Below are positions 8,511 through 15,588 of a stretch of 50,221 nt of DNA, piece by piece. Positions within the stretch are counted from its first letter, which is position 1. Every line of letters starts with the position of its first letter. Source of the DNA: Opitutaceae bacterium (GTDB taxonomy: Bacteria > Verrucomicrobiota > Verrucomicrobiia > Opitutales > Opitutaceae); assembly GCA_003151515.1 (NCBI GenBank), contig PLXS01000018.1, positions 1 to 50,221 on the forward strand, in the 5' to 3' direction. Under the pieces are notes generated by a model. The model was not told the origin of the DNA, did no database searches, and worked only from the letters and a program-made list of their open reading frames with translations. Made by a program: the position numbers and the translations under genes.

Positions 8511-8544
8511 CCGCCGGGGCGGGCCGTGCGGCCCGCCCCGGCGG
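8511..8544 (+). terminator. Perfect 15-bp GC hairpin between BMC-H and BMC-P genes
   Basis: CCGCCGGGGCGGGCC (8511-8525), loop GTGC, GGCCCGCCCCGGCGG (8530-8544): fifteen uninterrupted base pairs, all G-C. It starts 12 bases after the BMC-H stop and ends 9 bases before the pentamer start at 8554. There is no T-run, so it is more likely an mRNA 3'-end stabiliser or partial terminator than a full stop. It would also occlude the ribosome-binding region of the pentamer gene. The structure is seen directly; the role in setting the hexamer:pentamer ratio is inferred. Confidence 0.7.
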
Positions 8545-8553
8545 GATGCGCCC

Positions 8554-8844
8554 ATGAACCTAGGAAAAGTAGTCGGCACGCTCGTGGCCACGCGGAAGGA
8601 GGCCACCATGGACGGCCTCAAGCTCATGCTCGTCAGGCACGTCGACACCGAGGGCAGGGAGACCGGCGGCCAGGTGGTGGCTGTCGACGCGGTCGGGGTC
8701 GGCCCGGGCGAGCTCGTCCTCGTGGCCACCGGCAGCTCCGCCCGCCAGACCGTCGCCACGCAGAACCGGCCCTGCGACGCGGTCATCATGGCGATCGTCG
8801 ACACGTGGGAGGTCGGCGGCGTCGAGAAATACAGGAAGGACTAG
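8554..8844 (+). CDS. BMC-P pentameric vertex protein (EutN/CcmL), first copy
   Basis: 96 aa. EutN/CcmL fold signature: [30 protein letters not shown] at the start, [27 protein letters not shown] in the middle and [11 protein letters not shown] at the end. Five copies cap each of the twelve vertices of the icosahedral shell. It lies between the hexamer hairpin and the aldehyde dehydrogenase, 7 bases upstream of the latter. Length and motif order are ordinary for the family. The operon has two more paralogues; three pentamers is also the count I recall for several Planctomycetes/Verrucomicrobia and Haliangium shells. Confidence 0.96.
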   Translation: MNLGKVVGTLVATRKEATMDGLKLMLVRHVDTEGRETGGQVVAVDAVGVGPGELVLVATGSSARQTVATQNRPCDAVIMAIVDTWEVGGVEKYRKD

Positions 8845-8851
8845 AGCCGCC

Positions 8852-10294
8852 ATGGCCGGCCTCACCGAGCAGGAGATCGAAGTCATCGCCCAGCGCATCG
8901 TGGCTGGCCTGGCCGGGCGGGCGGGGGAGGGGGGCAAGGAGAAGCCCGCCGGGCTCCCGTTCGCGGGCGAGCTTGGCGTCTTTGACGGCCTGGACGAGGC
9001 CGTCAGCGCCGCCGCCACCGCGTTCCGCCAGTACGAGAACATGGGCCTGGCGAAGCGCAACGCGATCATTGCCTCAATCCGGGTCGCGATGCGCGAGCAC
9101 GGCAACGCCCTGGCCCGGGAGGCGCACGAGGAGACCGGCCTGGGCCGCTACGAGGACAAGGTCATCAAGAACCAGCTCGTCACGGAGAAGACCCCGGGCA
9201 CCGAGGACCTGCGGCCGGACGCGGTCACGGGCGACGACGGCCTCACGCTGACCGAGCTGGCGCCCTATGGCGTCATCTGCGCGGTCACCCCCACGACCAA
9301 CCCGACCTCCACGATCATCAACAACGCGATCGCGATGGTCGCGGCGGGAAACGCCGTCGTCTTCAACGTCCATCCCAACGCGAGGCGCGTCTCCTGCCAC
9401 ACCGTCGCGCTCCTGAACAAGGCGGTCGCCGGGGCCGGCGGGCCCAAGAACCTCGTCACCTGCATCGCCAACCCGACCGTGGAGAGCGCCCAGGCGCTGA
9501 TGAGGCACCCTGGCATCCGCCTCGTCGTCGTGACGGGGGGCGGCGGGGTCGTGAAGGCCGCCATGGAATCGGGCAAGCGCGCCATCTGCGCCGGCCCGGG
9601 CAATCCGCCGGTCGTCGTCGACGAGACCGCCGATATCGACAAGGCCGGGCGCGACATCGTGTTTGGCGCCTCGTTCGACAACAACTGCATCTGCACCGAC
9701 GAGAAGGAGTGCCTCGTCGTGTCGAGCGTGGCCGACCAGCTGATCAAGGCGATGAGCTACAGCGGCGCGCTGCTCGTGAAGCCGGAAGAGCTTCCGGCCC
9801 TCGAGAAGGTCGTCTTCTCGAAGATGAACGGCCCGCGCAAGGAGGCCGACATCAACCGCTCGCTGGTCGGCAAGAACGCCAGCGTCATCCTGAACCAGGC
9901 CGGCATCCGCTGCGACGACTCGGTGCGGCTTGGGATCGTCGAGGTCGACCACGACCATCCCCTCCTGTGGACGGAGCAGATGATGCCGATCCTTCCCGTG
10001 ACGCGGGTGCGCGACGCGGACGAGGGGATCGACTTTGCCATCGCGCTGGAACACCCGCGCCGGCATACGTTCGTCATGCACTCGGACAACCTCTCGAGCC
10101 TGAGCCGGATGGCCCGCGAGTGCAACGCGAGCATCTTCGTGAAGAACGGCCCGTCCGTGGCGGGCCTCGGCTGGAAGGGCGAGGGCTACGCGTCCTTCAC
10201 GATCGCGAGCCCCACGGGCGAGGGCATGACGAGCCCGCGCAGTTTTTCGCGCTACCGGCGCTGCGCACTCGTCGGGGCCTTCCGCATCGTCTGA
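8852..10294 (+). CDS. CoA-acylating aldehyde dehydrogenase, BMC cargo (PduP/EutE-like)
   Basis: 480 aa. Residues 1-22 (MAGLTEQEIEVIAQRIVAGLAG) form an amphipathic helix followed by a Gly-rich linker, the usual N-terminal encapsulation peptide of PduP-type enzymes. The catalytic domain shows VTPTTNPTSTIINNAI, GPGNPPVVVDETADI and the cysteine loop FDNNCICTDEKEC, with the catalytic Cys most likely at 281. It should oxidise the acetaldehyde made by the DeoC domain to acetyl-CoA with NAD+, inside the shell. The stop codon overlaps the next start (TGATG at 10292-10296), so translation is coupled. No phosphotransacylase or alcohol dehydrogenase accompanies it here, so cofactor recycling must be encoded elsewhere. 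Confidence 0.95.
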   Translation: MAGLTEQEIEVIAQRIVAGLAGRAGEGGKEKPAGLPFAGELGVFDGLDEAVSAAATAFRQYENMGLAKRNAIIASIRVAMREHGNALAREAHEETGLGRYEDKVIKNQLVTEKTPGTEDLRPDAVTGDDGLTLTELAPYGVICAVTPTTNPTSTIINNAIAMVAAGNAVVFNVHPNARRVSCHTVALLNKAVAGAGGPKNLVTCIANPTVESAQALMRHPGIRLVVVTGGGGVVKAAMESGKRAICAGPGNPPVVVDETADIDKAGRDIVFGASFDNNCICTDEKECLVVSSVADQLIKAMSYSGALLVKPEELPALEKVVFSKMNGPRKEADINRSLVGKNASVILNQAGIRCDDSVRLGIVEVDHDHPLLWTEQMMPILPVTRVRDADEGIDFAIALEHPRRHTFVMHSDNLSSLSRMARECNASIFVKNGPSVAGLGWKGEGYASFTIASPTGEGMTSPRSFSRYRRCALVGAFRIV

Positions 10295-10908
10295 TGAAGA
10301 GGTACACAGCCATCGCGGTCGTGGAGCTCTCCGGAATCGCCGACGGCCTCTACTGCACGGATGCGCTGCTCAAGAAGGCCCCCATCGCGATGATCAAGTC
10401 CGGCACCGTGAGCCACGGCCGGTACTTGATCATCATCGGCGGCTCGACGGCGTCCGTGGACGAGTCGCTCCAGGAGGCGCTTGCCGCCGGGCAGACGAGC
10501 GTCCTTGACCACACGTTCCTGCCCGACGTCCACCCGCAGGTGCTCGAGGCCGTCCTCGGCCAGCGCCTCCCGTGCGAGCAGGACGCGGTCGCGATCCTAG
10601 AGACGGAGACCGTCGCCGCGAACGTGCGCGCGGCGGAGCTCGCCGTTAAGGGCACCGCGGTGCGCCTCGTGGAGCTGAGGCTTGCCGAGTACGAGATGTC
10701 CGGGAAGGCCATCAGCGTGTACAACGGCGAGCTGCCCGCGGTGCAGGCGGCGATGGAGCTCGCCGGCAGCTTCCTGCGCGGGCGCAAGGAATACGTCCAG
10801 TACCGCATCATCTCGCGCCCGCACGAGGCGCTCACGCGCCACTTGACCACCGGCACGCGCTTCGCCGACACGAACGTGCGGGAGCTCGAGGGCGAGGAGG
10901 TCTCCTGA
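10294..10908 (+). CDS. BMC-T shell protein, single-layer tandem type
   Basis: 204 aa with two non-permuted BMC domains. Domain one (about 5-85): AIAVVELSGIADGLYCTDALLKKAP with pore-lining SGTVSHGRYLIII. Domain two (about 98-190): AVAILETETVAANVRAAELAVKGTAVRLVELRL with pore loop EMSGKAISVYNGEL. The layout matches BMC-T1-type single-layer trimers. Distinct residues around the two pore loops imply a pseudo-hexamer with an asymmetric pore. Start and stop both overlap neighbours in TGATG arrangements, so it is translationally coupled to the dehydrogenase and to the second pentamer gene. Together with the permuted trimer it gives the shell two classes of larger pores. Confidence 0.92.
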   Translation: MKRYTAIAVVELSGIADGLYCTDALLKKAPIAMIKSGTVSHGRYLIIIGGSTASVDESLQEALAAGQTSVLDHTFLPDVHPQVLEAVLGQRLPCEQDAVAILETETVAANVRAAELAVKGTAVRLVELRLAEYEMSGKAISVYNGELPAVQAAMELAGSFLRGRKEYVQYRIISRPHEALTRHLTTGTRFADTNVRELEGEEVS

Positions 10909-11180
10909 TGCTGCTCGGCAAGGTCATCGGCACGGTCACGCCCTGCCGCGTCTACGAGGGGCTCGAGGGCGTCCCGATGCATTGGATCCAGCCGCTCGAC
11001 AGGCGGGGCGAGCCCAAGGGCGAGCCGCTCGTCGCCGCCGACTCCACCCGCATGGCCGGCCCGGGCGAGCTCGTCTACTTCGAGGGCGGGCGCGAGGCCG
11101 CGCTGGCGCTCGACCCGTGGTTCGTGCCGGTCGACCACTCGATCATCGGCATAGTCGACGAGCTGCATTCCCCGGCATGA
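10908..11180 (+). CDS. BMC-P pentameric vertex protein, second copy
   Basis: 90 aa, EutN/CcmL family: MLLGKVIGTVTPCRVYEGLEGVPMHWIQPL, then GPGELVYFEGGREAALAL and IIGIVDELH. It is more diverged than the first copy: the middle strand carries DRRGEPKGEPLVAADSTR instead of the usual VAVD pattern. Its start overlaps the upstream stop by one base and its stop overlaps the next start (ATGA), so the last four genes of the operon are one coupled block. Probably forms a minor or specialised vertex. Confidence 0.93.
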   Translation: MLLGKVIGTVTPCRVYEGLEGVPMHWIQPLDRRGEPKGEPLVAADSTRMAGPGELVYFEGGREAALALDPWFVPVDHSIIGIVDELHSPA

Positions 11181-11542
11181 TCCTGGGCACCGTCAGGGGG
11201 AACATCGTCTCGACGATCAACCATCCGTTCTACGGGGGCAGGAAGATGCTGGTCGTCGAGCGGGAGGACTTCGCGGGAAAGCCCTCCGGATACTTAATCG
11301 CCGTCGACGGCGGGGTGAACGCGGGCGTCGGGGAGCGCGTCCTCGTGATCGACGAGGGCAACTCCGCGCGCCAGGTCGTGGCCGACCCCAAGGCGCCCCT
11401 GCGCTCCATCATCGTCGGCATCGTCGACCGCGTCGACACCGAGGAGCGGGCGGAAGCCGGACGGCGCGGACCCGCGGCTAGCGGGTCTTCGGGTCGTCCC
11501 AGACGGGGACGAACTTCGAGCGGCCGTCGCCCTTCTGGGTGA
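11177..11542 (+). CDS. BMC-P pentameric vertex protein, third copy, with basic tail
   Basis: 121 aa. Residues 1-90 are a standard EutN/CcmL domain (MILGTVRGNIVSTINHPFYGGRKMLVV, GYLIAVDGGVNAGVGERVLVI, GNSARQV, IIVGIVDRVD). The remaining ~30 residues are rich in Arg, Gly and Ser and have no counterpart in typical family members. The last 65 bases overlap the 3' end of the convergent secreted-protein gene, so the tail may be a read-through into antisense sequence rather than selected protein. Start overlaps the previous stop as ATGA. Last gene of the operon. Confidence 0.9.
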   Translation: MILGTVRGNIVSTINHPFYGGRKMLVVEREDFAGKPSGYLIAVDGGVNAGVGERVLVIDEGNSARQVVADPKAPLRSIIVGIVDRVDTEERAEAGRRGPAASGSSGRPRRGRTSSGRRPSG

Positions 11543-12542
11543 CGGGCCCCGCCTTGAGCATCCTGAAATCCCTGTACGGGATCGTGGATAGGCCGCCGGT
11601 CGAGCGCAGCCTGCCCTTCCATGACCTGCCCGGGTGGCCCCACAGGCCCTCCGCGTAGACGGGCTGTCCCTCGGCGATGTCGACCAGGACCATGCCGTAG
11701 CACTGCAGGGCGATGCAGACGACGCGCTCCTCGGCCGTCAGCGGGAATTTCGAGAGGTCGAGCGAGGGGTCGAGCTGGATGACCGTGCCCTCGGGGATGC
11801 CTCCTTCCGTGAACCCGTCGGTCCATGCAGCCGGGAACACGAACTCCTTGTAGGCGCAGAAGCGCGAGGCCGCGGCGATCCTGTGGCGGATCTCCCCGGC
11901 CATGACCTCGTCGTAGAGGATGAGACCAGCGACCGCCGGCACGCCCGCGGCCCGGCTGGGCCCGTGGAAGTGCACGCTTTCCCCGTCGGGAACGCCCAGG
12001 TCCTCCGTTCGAAAGACGCCCGGGCCGTCGGCGGAATAGACCATGCCGGTCGCGGACTTCCAGGTGCCGTCGGGATCCTTCTGCAGCGACCACATGTCCC
12101 AGACGAGCCCGCGGCCCCAGTCCACGGCCGCCAGGTGCGCGTCGCCCTTGGGATCGGGCGTCGCCTGGACGGGTATCGGGACCATGTCGAAGCCCGGGCC
12201 GTGCCCGAAGTGCTCCTTGGTCGTGTGCCAGATCCGCTTCTCGTCGGGGCTCAGGTAATGGAGCCCGACCTTCACCAGGGGAGTGGACGCGTCGACCTCG
12301 TAGACGGGGATCGTCCACTGCTCGCAGTTGATGAGCCAGTTCTCGTGGCTGGGCTCGGTCTCAAGCAGCCTGACCCACCGGTTCGTCCTGGGGTCGACCT
12401 CGGCGTTGGCCGCGATCGGCTGGTTCCAGAAACTGTCGTCCGAGAAGAACCTGCGGGGGGCGTTGGGTGTGTCGGCCTGGGCCGGCATGGAGCTTAGGAT
12501 CAGGGCCACTGCGCAAAAGCCCGGGAGGGCGGGGTTCTTCAC
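11478..12542 (-). CDS. Secreted protein of unknown function
   Basis: About 354 aa from the GTG at 12542, which places a clean signal peptide (KNPALPGFCAVALILSSMPAQA) at the very N-terminus; an ATG at 12614 would add 24 Pro/Asn-rich residues and is less likely. The mature protein begins RRFFSDDSFWNQPIAANAEVDP, a pattern I recall from secreted hypothetical proteins of Actinobacteria and Verrucomicrobia with no assigned activity. Many Trp, Asp and His residues (HFGHGPGFDMVP, ESVHFHGPS) suggest a beta-rich extracellular enzyme or binding protein, but no catalytic motif can be named. Convergent with, and overlapping, the end of the BMC operon by 65 bases. Confidence 0.75.
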   Translation of the reverse strand: MKNPALPGFCAVALILSSMPAQADTPNAPRRFFSDDSFWNQPIAANAEVDPRTNRWVRLLETEPSHENWLINCEQWTIPVYEVDASTPLVKVGLHYLSPDEKRIWHTTKEHFGHGPGFDMVPIPVQATPDPKGDAHLAAVDWGRGLVWDMWSLQKDPDGTWKSATGMVYSADGPGVFRTEDLGVPDGESVHFHGPSRAAGVPAVAGLILYDEVMAGEIRHRIAAASRFCAYKEFVFPAAWTDGFTEGGIPEGTVIQLDPSLDLSKFPLTAEERVVCIALQCYGMVLVDIAEGQPVYAEGLWGHPGRSWKGRLRSTGGLSTIPYRDFRMLKAGPVTQKGDGRSKFVPVWDDPKTR

Positions 12543-12673
12543 GGGGGAGGGGTTGGGGTGGGGACGGTTTGGGTTATACGGCGGAATGCCGCCGGCAGGC
12601 AATCGGGACTTCAACCCGCCCCGGAAAGGGTGTAGGGGTATTCCTGGCGTCGGCCGTTTGGCCCGCTTACCCG

Positions 12674-12979
12674 ATGAAAGCTGGATATTTCCTCGCGGCG
12701 GCCCTTGGGGTGGCCGGCCTGGCGATGCTGGGCCTGGCGCTCAGGATCCACAGGGGGGGCGCCCCGGCCGGCGGGTTCCTGGTCGTGGCTGGCCTCTTCC
12801 TTCTCCTCCTGGCAATCCTGGCGGGCCGGCCGGAGAGGGAGAGGAGCGCAAAGCCGGGGACGGAGGAATTCGTGTTTCCGGCGTTCTTCGAGACCGCGCT
12901 CCTGTTCATGGCGGTCTTCCTGGCCCTTGCCATCACGGCCTACGTGTTCAGCAGGGCCCACGGCATCGGCCGGATGTAG
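12674..12979 (+). CDS. Small three-helix membrane protein
   Basis: 101 aa from ATG 12674. Three hydrophobic segments at about 4-22 (FLAAALGVAGLAMLGLAL), 31-50 (GGFLVVAGLFLLLLAILAG) and 72-93 (ETALLFMAVFLALAITAYVF), separated by short charged loops. No recognised family. It begins about 60 bases from the divergent secreted-protein gene and has a moderate start context. Codon usage matches the host, which supports it as a real gene. Confidence 0.6.
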   Translation: MKAGYFLAAALGVAGLAMLGLALRIHRGGAPAGGFLVVAGLFLLLLAILAGRPERERSAKPGTEEFVFPAFFETALLFMAVFLALAITAYVFSRAHGIGRM

Positions 12980-13073
12980 AGAGGGACCTTGCCGGGTGTA
13001 ACCCGGAGCCGGCGGGGGCGTCACCTGACTGTGAACTTTTCCACACTCAAATCCCAATGAAAGGATGACTCCC

Positions 13074-13235
13074 ATGATTGCGTTCGTTCGCGTTGTATTC
13101 CCCCTGATCCCGATCCTCCTCATAGGCGCCTGCGTCGGCGCCCTGATCGCCGCGGCCTGCAGGCCCGCCGGCAGGAAGAAGGACAAGATAGCGGAGCTCA
13201 AGGCGAGGGTGGAGGCCCTGGAGCGCAAGCCGTGA
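13074..13235 (+). CDS. 53-aa membrane-anchored coiled-coil peptide
   Basis: A short gene with a good ribosome-binding site: AAAGGA ends about 10 bases before ATG 13074 (another in-frame ATG at 13065). One transmembrane helix (residues 7-29, VVFPLIPILLIGACVGALIAA), then CRPAGRKKDK and a short heptad helix, IAELKARVEALERK. This is the layout of PspB-like small inner-membrane proteins, though I do not claim homology. It lies between a small membrane protein and a lipoprotein gene in the same direction. Confidence 0.65.
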   Translation: MIAFVRVVFPLIPILLIGACVGALIAAACRPAGRKKDKIAELKARVEALERKP

Positions 13236-13320
13236 CGGTCCCGTCCCGGTCCTGCGGGGCCCGGGGAATGTTCGGCTCGCCTGCCTGGCAGGGGCGGGGC
13301 ACGATCGGCTTCAAACCCGC

Positions 13321-13830
13321 ATGTCCCGCCGCACCGCAAAGGCCCTGCTCCTGTCCGCGCCCTGGATCGCCGCCCTCCTCCTTGGGGGGTGCGCGTCCTC
13401 CGACCTGTCCGGGGATGCCGGCATAAACGAGGAGGTCGCGATTTGCCTGCCGCCGGGGACGCCGGCGCCGGTTCAGGTCGACCGGGCCATGTGGTTTCCG
13501 AACGCGGGCGGCGTCGGCTCGACCGACGCCTCGATCGTGCACGTGTCCGGCGTCCTGGCGCTCGCGGGCAGCAAGCTCTGGTTCATGGCCTGGAACGACC
13601 AGGAGCACCACTTCGACATGCTGCACACGATCGACCTCATCCAGGCCGAGAAGATGTCCATCGACCGCCTTGGGACATCCACGATGCTGGTCGTGCGCTC
13701 CGGCAACGACCTCCTGGACTCCTTCCAGCTGATGGGCAAGGGGGAGCTCTCCTCCGACGCGAAGGCGACCGAGGGCCTCCTCGCGGGGATCGAGGCCCTG
13801 AGGGCCAGGAACCCGCAGGAGAATCCCTAG
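13321..13830 (+). CDS. Lipoprotein of unknown function
   Basis: 169 aa with a type II signal peptide: hydrophobic core LLLSAPWIAALL and lipobox LLGGC, lipidated Cys at residue 24. The mature part (GINEEVAICLPPG, VHVSGVLALAGSKLWFMAWND, LHTIDLIQAEKMSIDRLG, TSTMLVVRSGNDLLDSFQLMG) looks like a small beta-sheet domain of the PH/GRAM kind, but no family is certain. Its last ~35 codons are part of a 147-bp sequence repeated at 15.4 kb. The repeat also contains the antisense tail of a Gfo/Idh/MocA gene, showing that this gene and such an oxidoreductase gene were once immediate convergent neighbours. Confidence 0.75.
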   Translation: MSRRTAKALLLSAPWIAALLLGGCASSDLSGDAGINEEVAICLPPGTPAPVQVDRAMWFPNAGGVGSTDASIVHVSGVLALAGSKLWFMAWNDQEHHFDMLHTIDLIQAEKMSIDRLGTSTMLVVRSGNDLLDSFQLMGKGELSSDAKATEGLLAGIEALRARNPQENP

Positions 13831-13869
13831 GCGACGCGCTTGGCCGCGGCCCGGGCCTTGAGGCAGAGC
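13723..13869. repeat. Direct repeat copy A (147 bp)
   Basis: Aligns without gaps to 15442-15588, offset 1,719 bases. By hand I count 21 differences over the 144 bases from 13726, about 85% identity. It covers the last ~108 bases of the lipoprotein gene and ~40 bases that on the minus strand would encode the C-terminus of the Gfo/Idh/MocA protein. Its right edge is at about 13870, where the two copies stop matching abruptly. Confidence 0.8.
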
Positions 13870-13882
13870 CCCCAACAGGGCT

Positions 13883-13967
13883 TTCCGCCGACGCATCATC
13901 GCTCGGCACGGTTAACCTTGGCCATGATTTGACCCAAGCATGGCGGGGACAGGCATTGTCGGCGGAA
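13883..13967. repeat. 10-bp inverted repeat bounding an 85-bp segment
   Basis: TTCCGCCGAC at 13883-13892 and GTCGGCGGAA at 13958-13967 are perfect complements enclosing 65 bases. It lies immediately right of the edge of direct repeat A. A second small hairpin, CGACTC and GAGTCG with loop ACAT, lies at 14031-14046. The segment could be a small non-coding element or recombination relic; no function can be assigned. Confidence 0.4.
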
Positions 13968-14063
13968 GGGTAACACCCCATAGGTCGCAAACTCGGCGAG
14001 GGTGTACCTTGCGCATGCATTCCGGGATAACGACTCACATGAGTCGCGCGATCGAATGACCGT

Positions 14064-14507
14064 ATGACGATTCCCCGATTCATGAGCCGTTCAATCCCCG
14101 CCCGCGCCTGCCCGGCCCTCGCTGGAGCCACCGCGATCGCATTGGGCTGCGTCCTCAGTCTCGCTATCGTCCATGCTCCGGCATCGAGGGCGGGTGAGAG
14201 CGGCGCTGCGCTGCGGCCCCTGAATGACAGCCTTCCGGCCCTTCCCTTGACCGCGACCTTCGAAAAGGAGGACGGCGATAACGGCCCTTATGGGCTCACC
14301 CTGAGGAACACATCCGGAGACTCAATCAAGGCCAGCGGAATCGTGCTCCTGAGCCCCGGGTCCAATCCCAACAGCAAGACCCGGGACATTCCCGAGCACG
14401 TCGTCAGCCGGGCGGAGACCTGGACCATCTTCGGGCTCTCGGTCGGCGACAGGGTCACCATTGAAGCTGGCGGCTTCGCCCCGCTCGTGGTGACGGTTCC
14501 CGGCTGA
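14064..14507 (+). CDS. Small secreted protein of unknown function
   Basis: 147 aa. Residues 1-43 form a long signal peptide with hydrophobic core GATAIALGCVLSLAIVHA, cut near ASRAGE; a second Met at 7 may be the true start. The mature ~100 residues (LTATFEKEDGDNGPYGLTLRNTSGDSIKASGIVLLSP ending in VTIEAGGFAPLVVTVPG) read as a single beta-sandwich domain. No family recognised. It lies between the two copies of the 147-bp repeat, so it may have entered with the segment between them. Confidence 0.6.
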   Translation: MTIPRFMSRSIPARACPALAGATAIALGCVLSLAIVHAPASRAGESGAALRPLNDSLPALPLTATFEKEDGDNGPYGLTLRNTSGDSIKASGIVLLSPGSNPNSKTRDIPEHVVSRAETWTIFGLSVGDRVTIEAGGFAPLVVTVPG

Positions 14508-14818
14508 TCGGGCCTGCGCCTTCTCGGCTGGCCGCCCTTGGAATCTGGGTTGGGGAGGGGCAAATGCGGCAATCTGGCGTTTTGCAGCGGACTTTGCCGG
14601 CACTCGGCGGAGGTCCGTCGAGGGGCCGCGAGACTTGGCAGTTATCGGACCCGAACCAGGAGCTAAGCTTTTGAAATCACGCGCTCGATCAATGAGTTTT
14701 AAAAACGGGGGATGGGAAACGGCGCCATGGCGAATCGCAGATCGGCAGTCCCGACAAGTACGGGTTGCCGACCCAACGATATCTGAGTTAGGTTAAGCGC
14801 GAACGCCGGGCAAATCCG
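14508..14818. other. Intergenic region
   Basis: About 310 bases with no convincing reading frame. A minus-strand frame across 14699-15091 mostly mirrors the following gene and is rejected. The segment 14670-14710 is locally AT-rich and could contain the promoter of the next gene, but I see no clear hexamers. Confidence 0.4.
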
Positions 14819-15427
14819 ATGACAGCCAGCGCACAACCCCACTTTCCACCCATCGAGTCGGCTGCGGGAGCCCCTTCCATCGAGCTCAAGCTTCGGGAGA
14901 TAACGCAGCTTTTCAATTCGCTCGACCCTTCGCCCTTCAATGAGCAGGACCTCGATCACGACGCGGAGGAATTCATTGTCGGGTGGGCGCGGGAGCTGCC
15001 GCGGCGCCGCCCGCTTCACCTTGTCCTGCATTTGGAAAAGCCGCTCCCGGAAGGCCGGGACCGCGCGAGCGTCGCCGACGCCATCCATCACTACTTCACC
15101 TATCGCGCGACGATCACCCGCCTCGAGCTCCGGCAGCTCTTCAAGCAGGGCCAGATGAGCCTCCTGATTGGCACGGCGTTTCTCACGGGCTGCCTCCTGC
15201 TCAGCCGCCTGATTGCGCCCAGTGATACCGGCGCCGCCGGGTCGATTGCCCGCGAAGGGCTCACGATCGGAGGCTGGGTCGCAATGTGGCGGCCAATGCA
15301 GATTTACCTGTACGATTGGTGGCCGCTCTGGCGCCTGGGCGCCCTGCAGCGCCGACTGGGTGGAATGAAGATCGACCTCCGGCTGCCGAAGGTGCCCCAG
15401 CAGCCGGCCGGAAGTTCAAGTCCGTGA
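14819..15427 (+). CDS. Membrane protein with two TM helices, unknown function
   Basis: 202 aa. The N-terminal half is soluble and acidic (ELKLREITQLFNSLDPSPFNEQDLDHDAEEFIVGWARELP), followed by HLVLHLEKPLPEGRDRASVADAIHHYFTYRA. Two hydrophobic segments follow at about 119-136 (MSLLIGTAFLTGCLLLSRLI) and 148-170 around GGWVAMWRPMQIYLYDWWPLW. I recall similar conserved membrane proteins, with the DPSPF motif, in diverse bacteria but no assigned activity. It ends 15 bases before repeat copy B. Confidence 0.65.
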   Translation: MTASAQPHFPPIESAAGAPSIELKLREITQLFNSLDPSPFNEQDLDHDAEEFIVGWARELPRRRPLHLVLHLEKPLPEGRDRASVADAIHHYFTYRATITRLELRQLFKQGQMSLLIGTAFLTGCLLLSRLIAPSDTGAAGSIAREGLTIGGWVAMWRPMQIYLYDWWPLWRLGALQRRLGGMKIDLRLPKVPQQPAGSSSP

Positions 15428-15441
15428 CTCAACGGGGCTCG

Positions 15442-15549
15442 TTGCAGCTCATGGGCAGCGGCGAGCCCTCCTCCGACTCCAAGGCGACCTGGGGTCTCCT
15501 CGCGAAGATCGACGTCCTCAGGGTCAGGAACCCGCAGGAGAACCCCTAG
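15442..15549 (+). pseudogene. Remnant of the lipoprotein gene 3' end
   Basis: This stretch encodes LQLMGSGEPSSDSKATWGLLAKIDVL and RVRNPQENP then stop, matching the C-terminus of the lipoprotein at 13321-13830 residue by residue (LMGKGELSSDAKATEGLLAGIEAL, RARNPQENP). No start, signal peptide or remaining body of that gene is present upstream. It is a relic left by the duplication that made direct repeats A and B. Confidence 0.7.
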
Positions 15550-15588
15550 GCAACGCGCTTCGCCGCGGCCTGGGCCCTGAGGCAGAGC
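15442..15588. repeat. Direct repeat copy B (147 bp)
   Basis: Partner of 13723-13869. Here the right part is the real 3' end of the Gfo/Idh/MocA oxidoreductase gene, while the left part is a relic of the lipoprotein gene. In copy A the situation is reversed. Divergence of about 15% shows the event is old. Confidence 0.8.
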
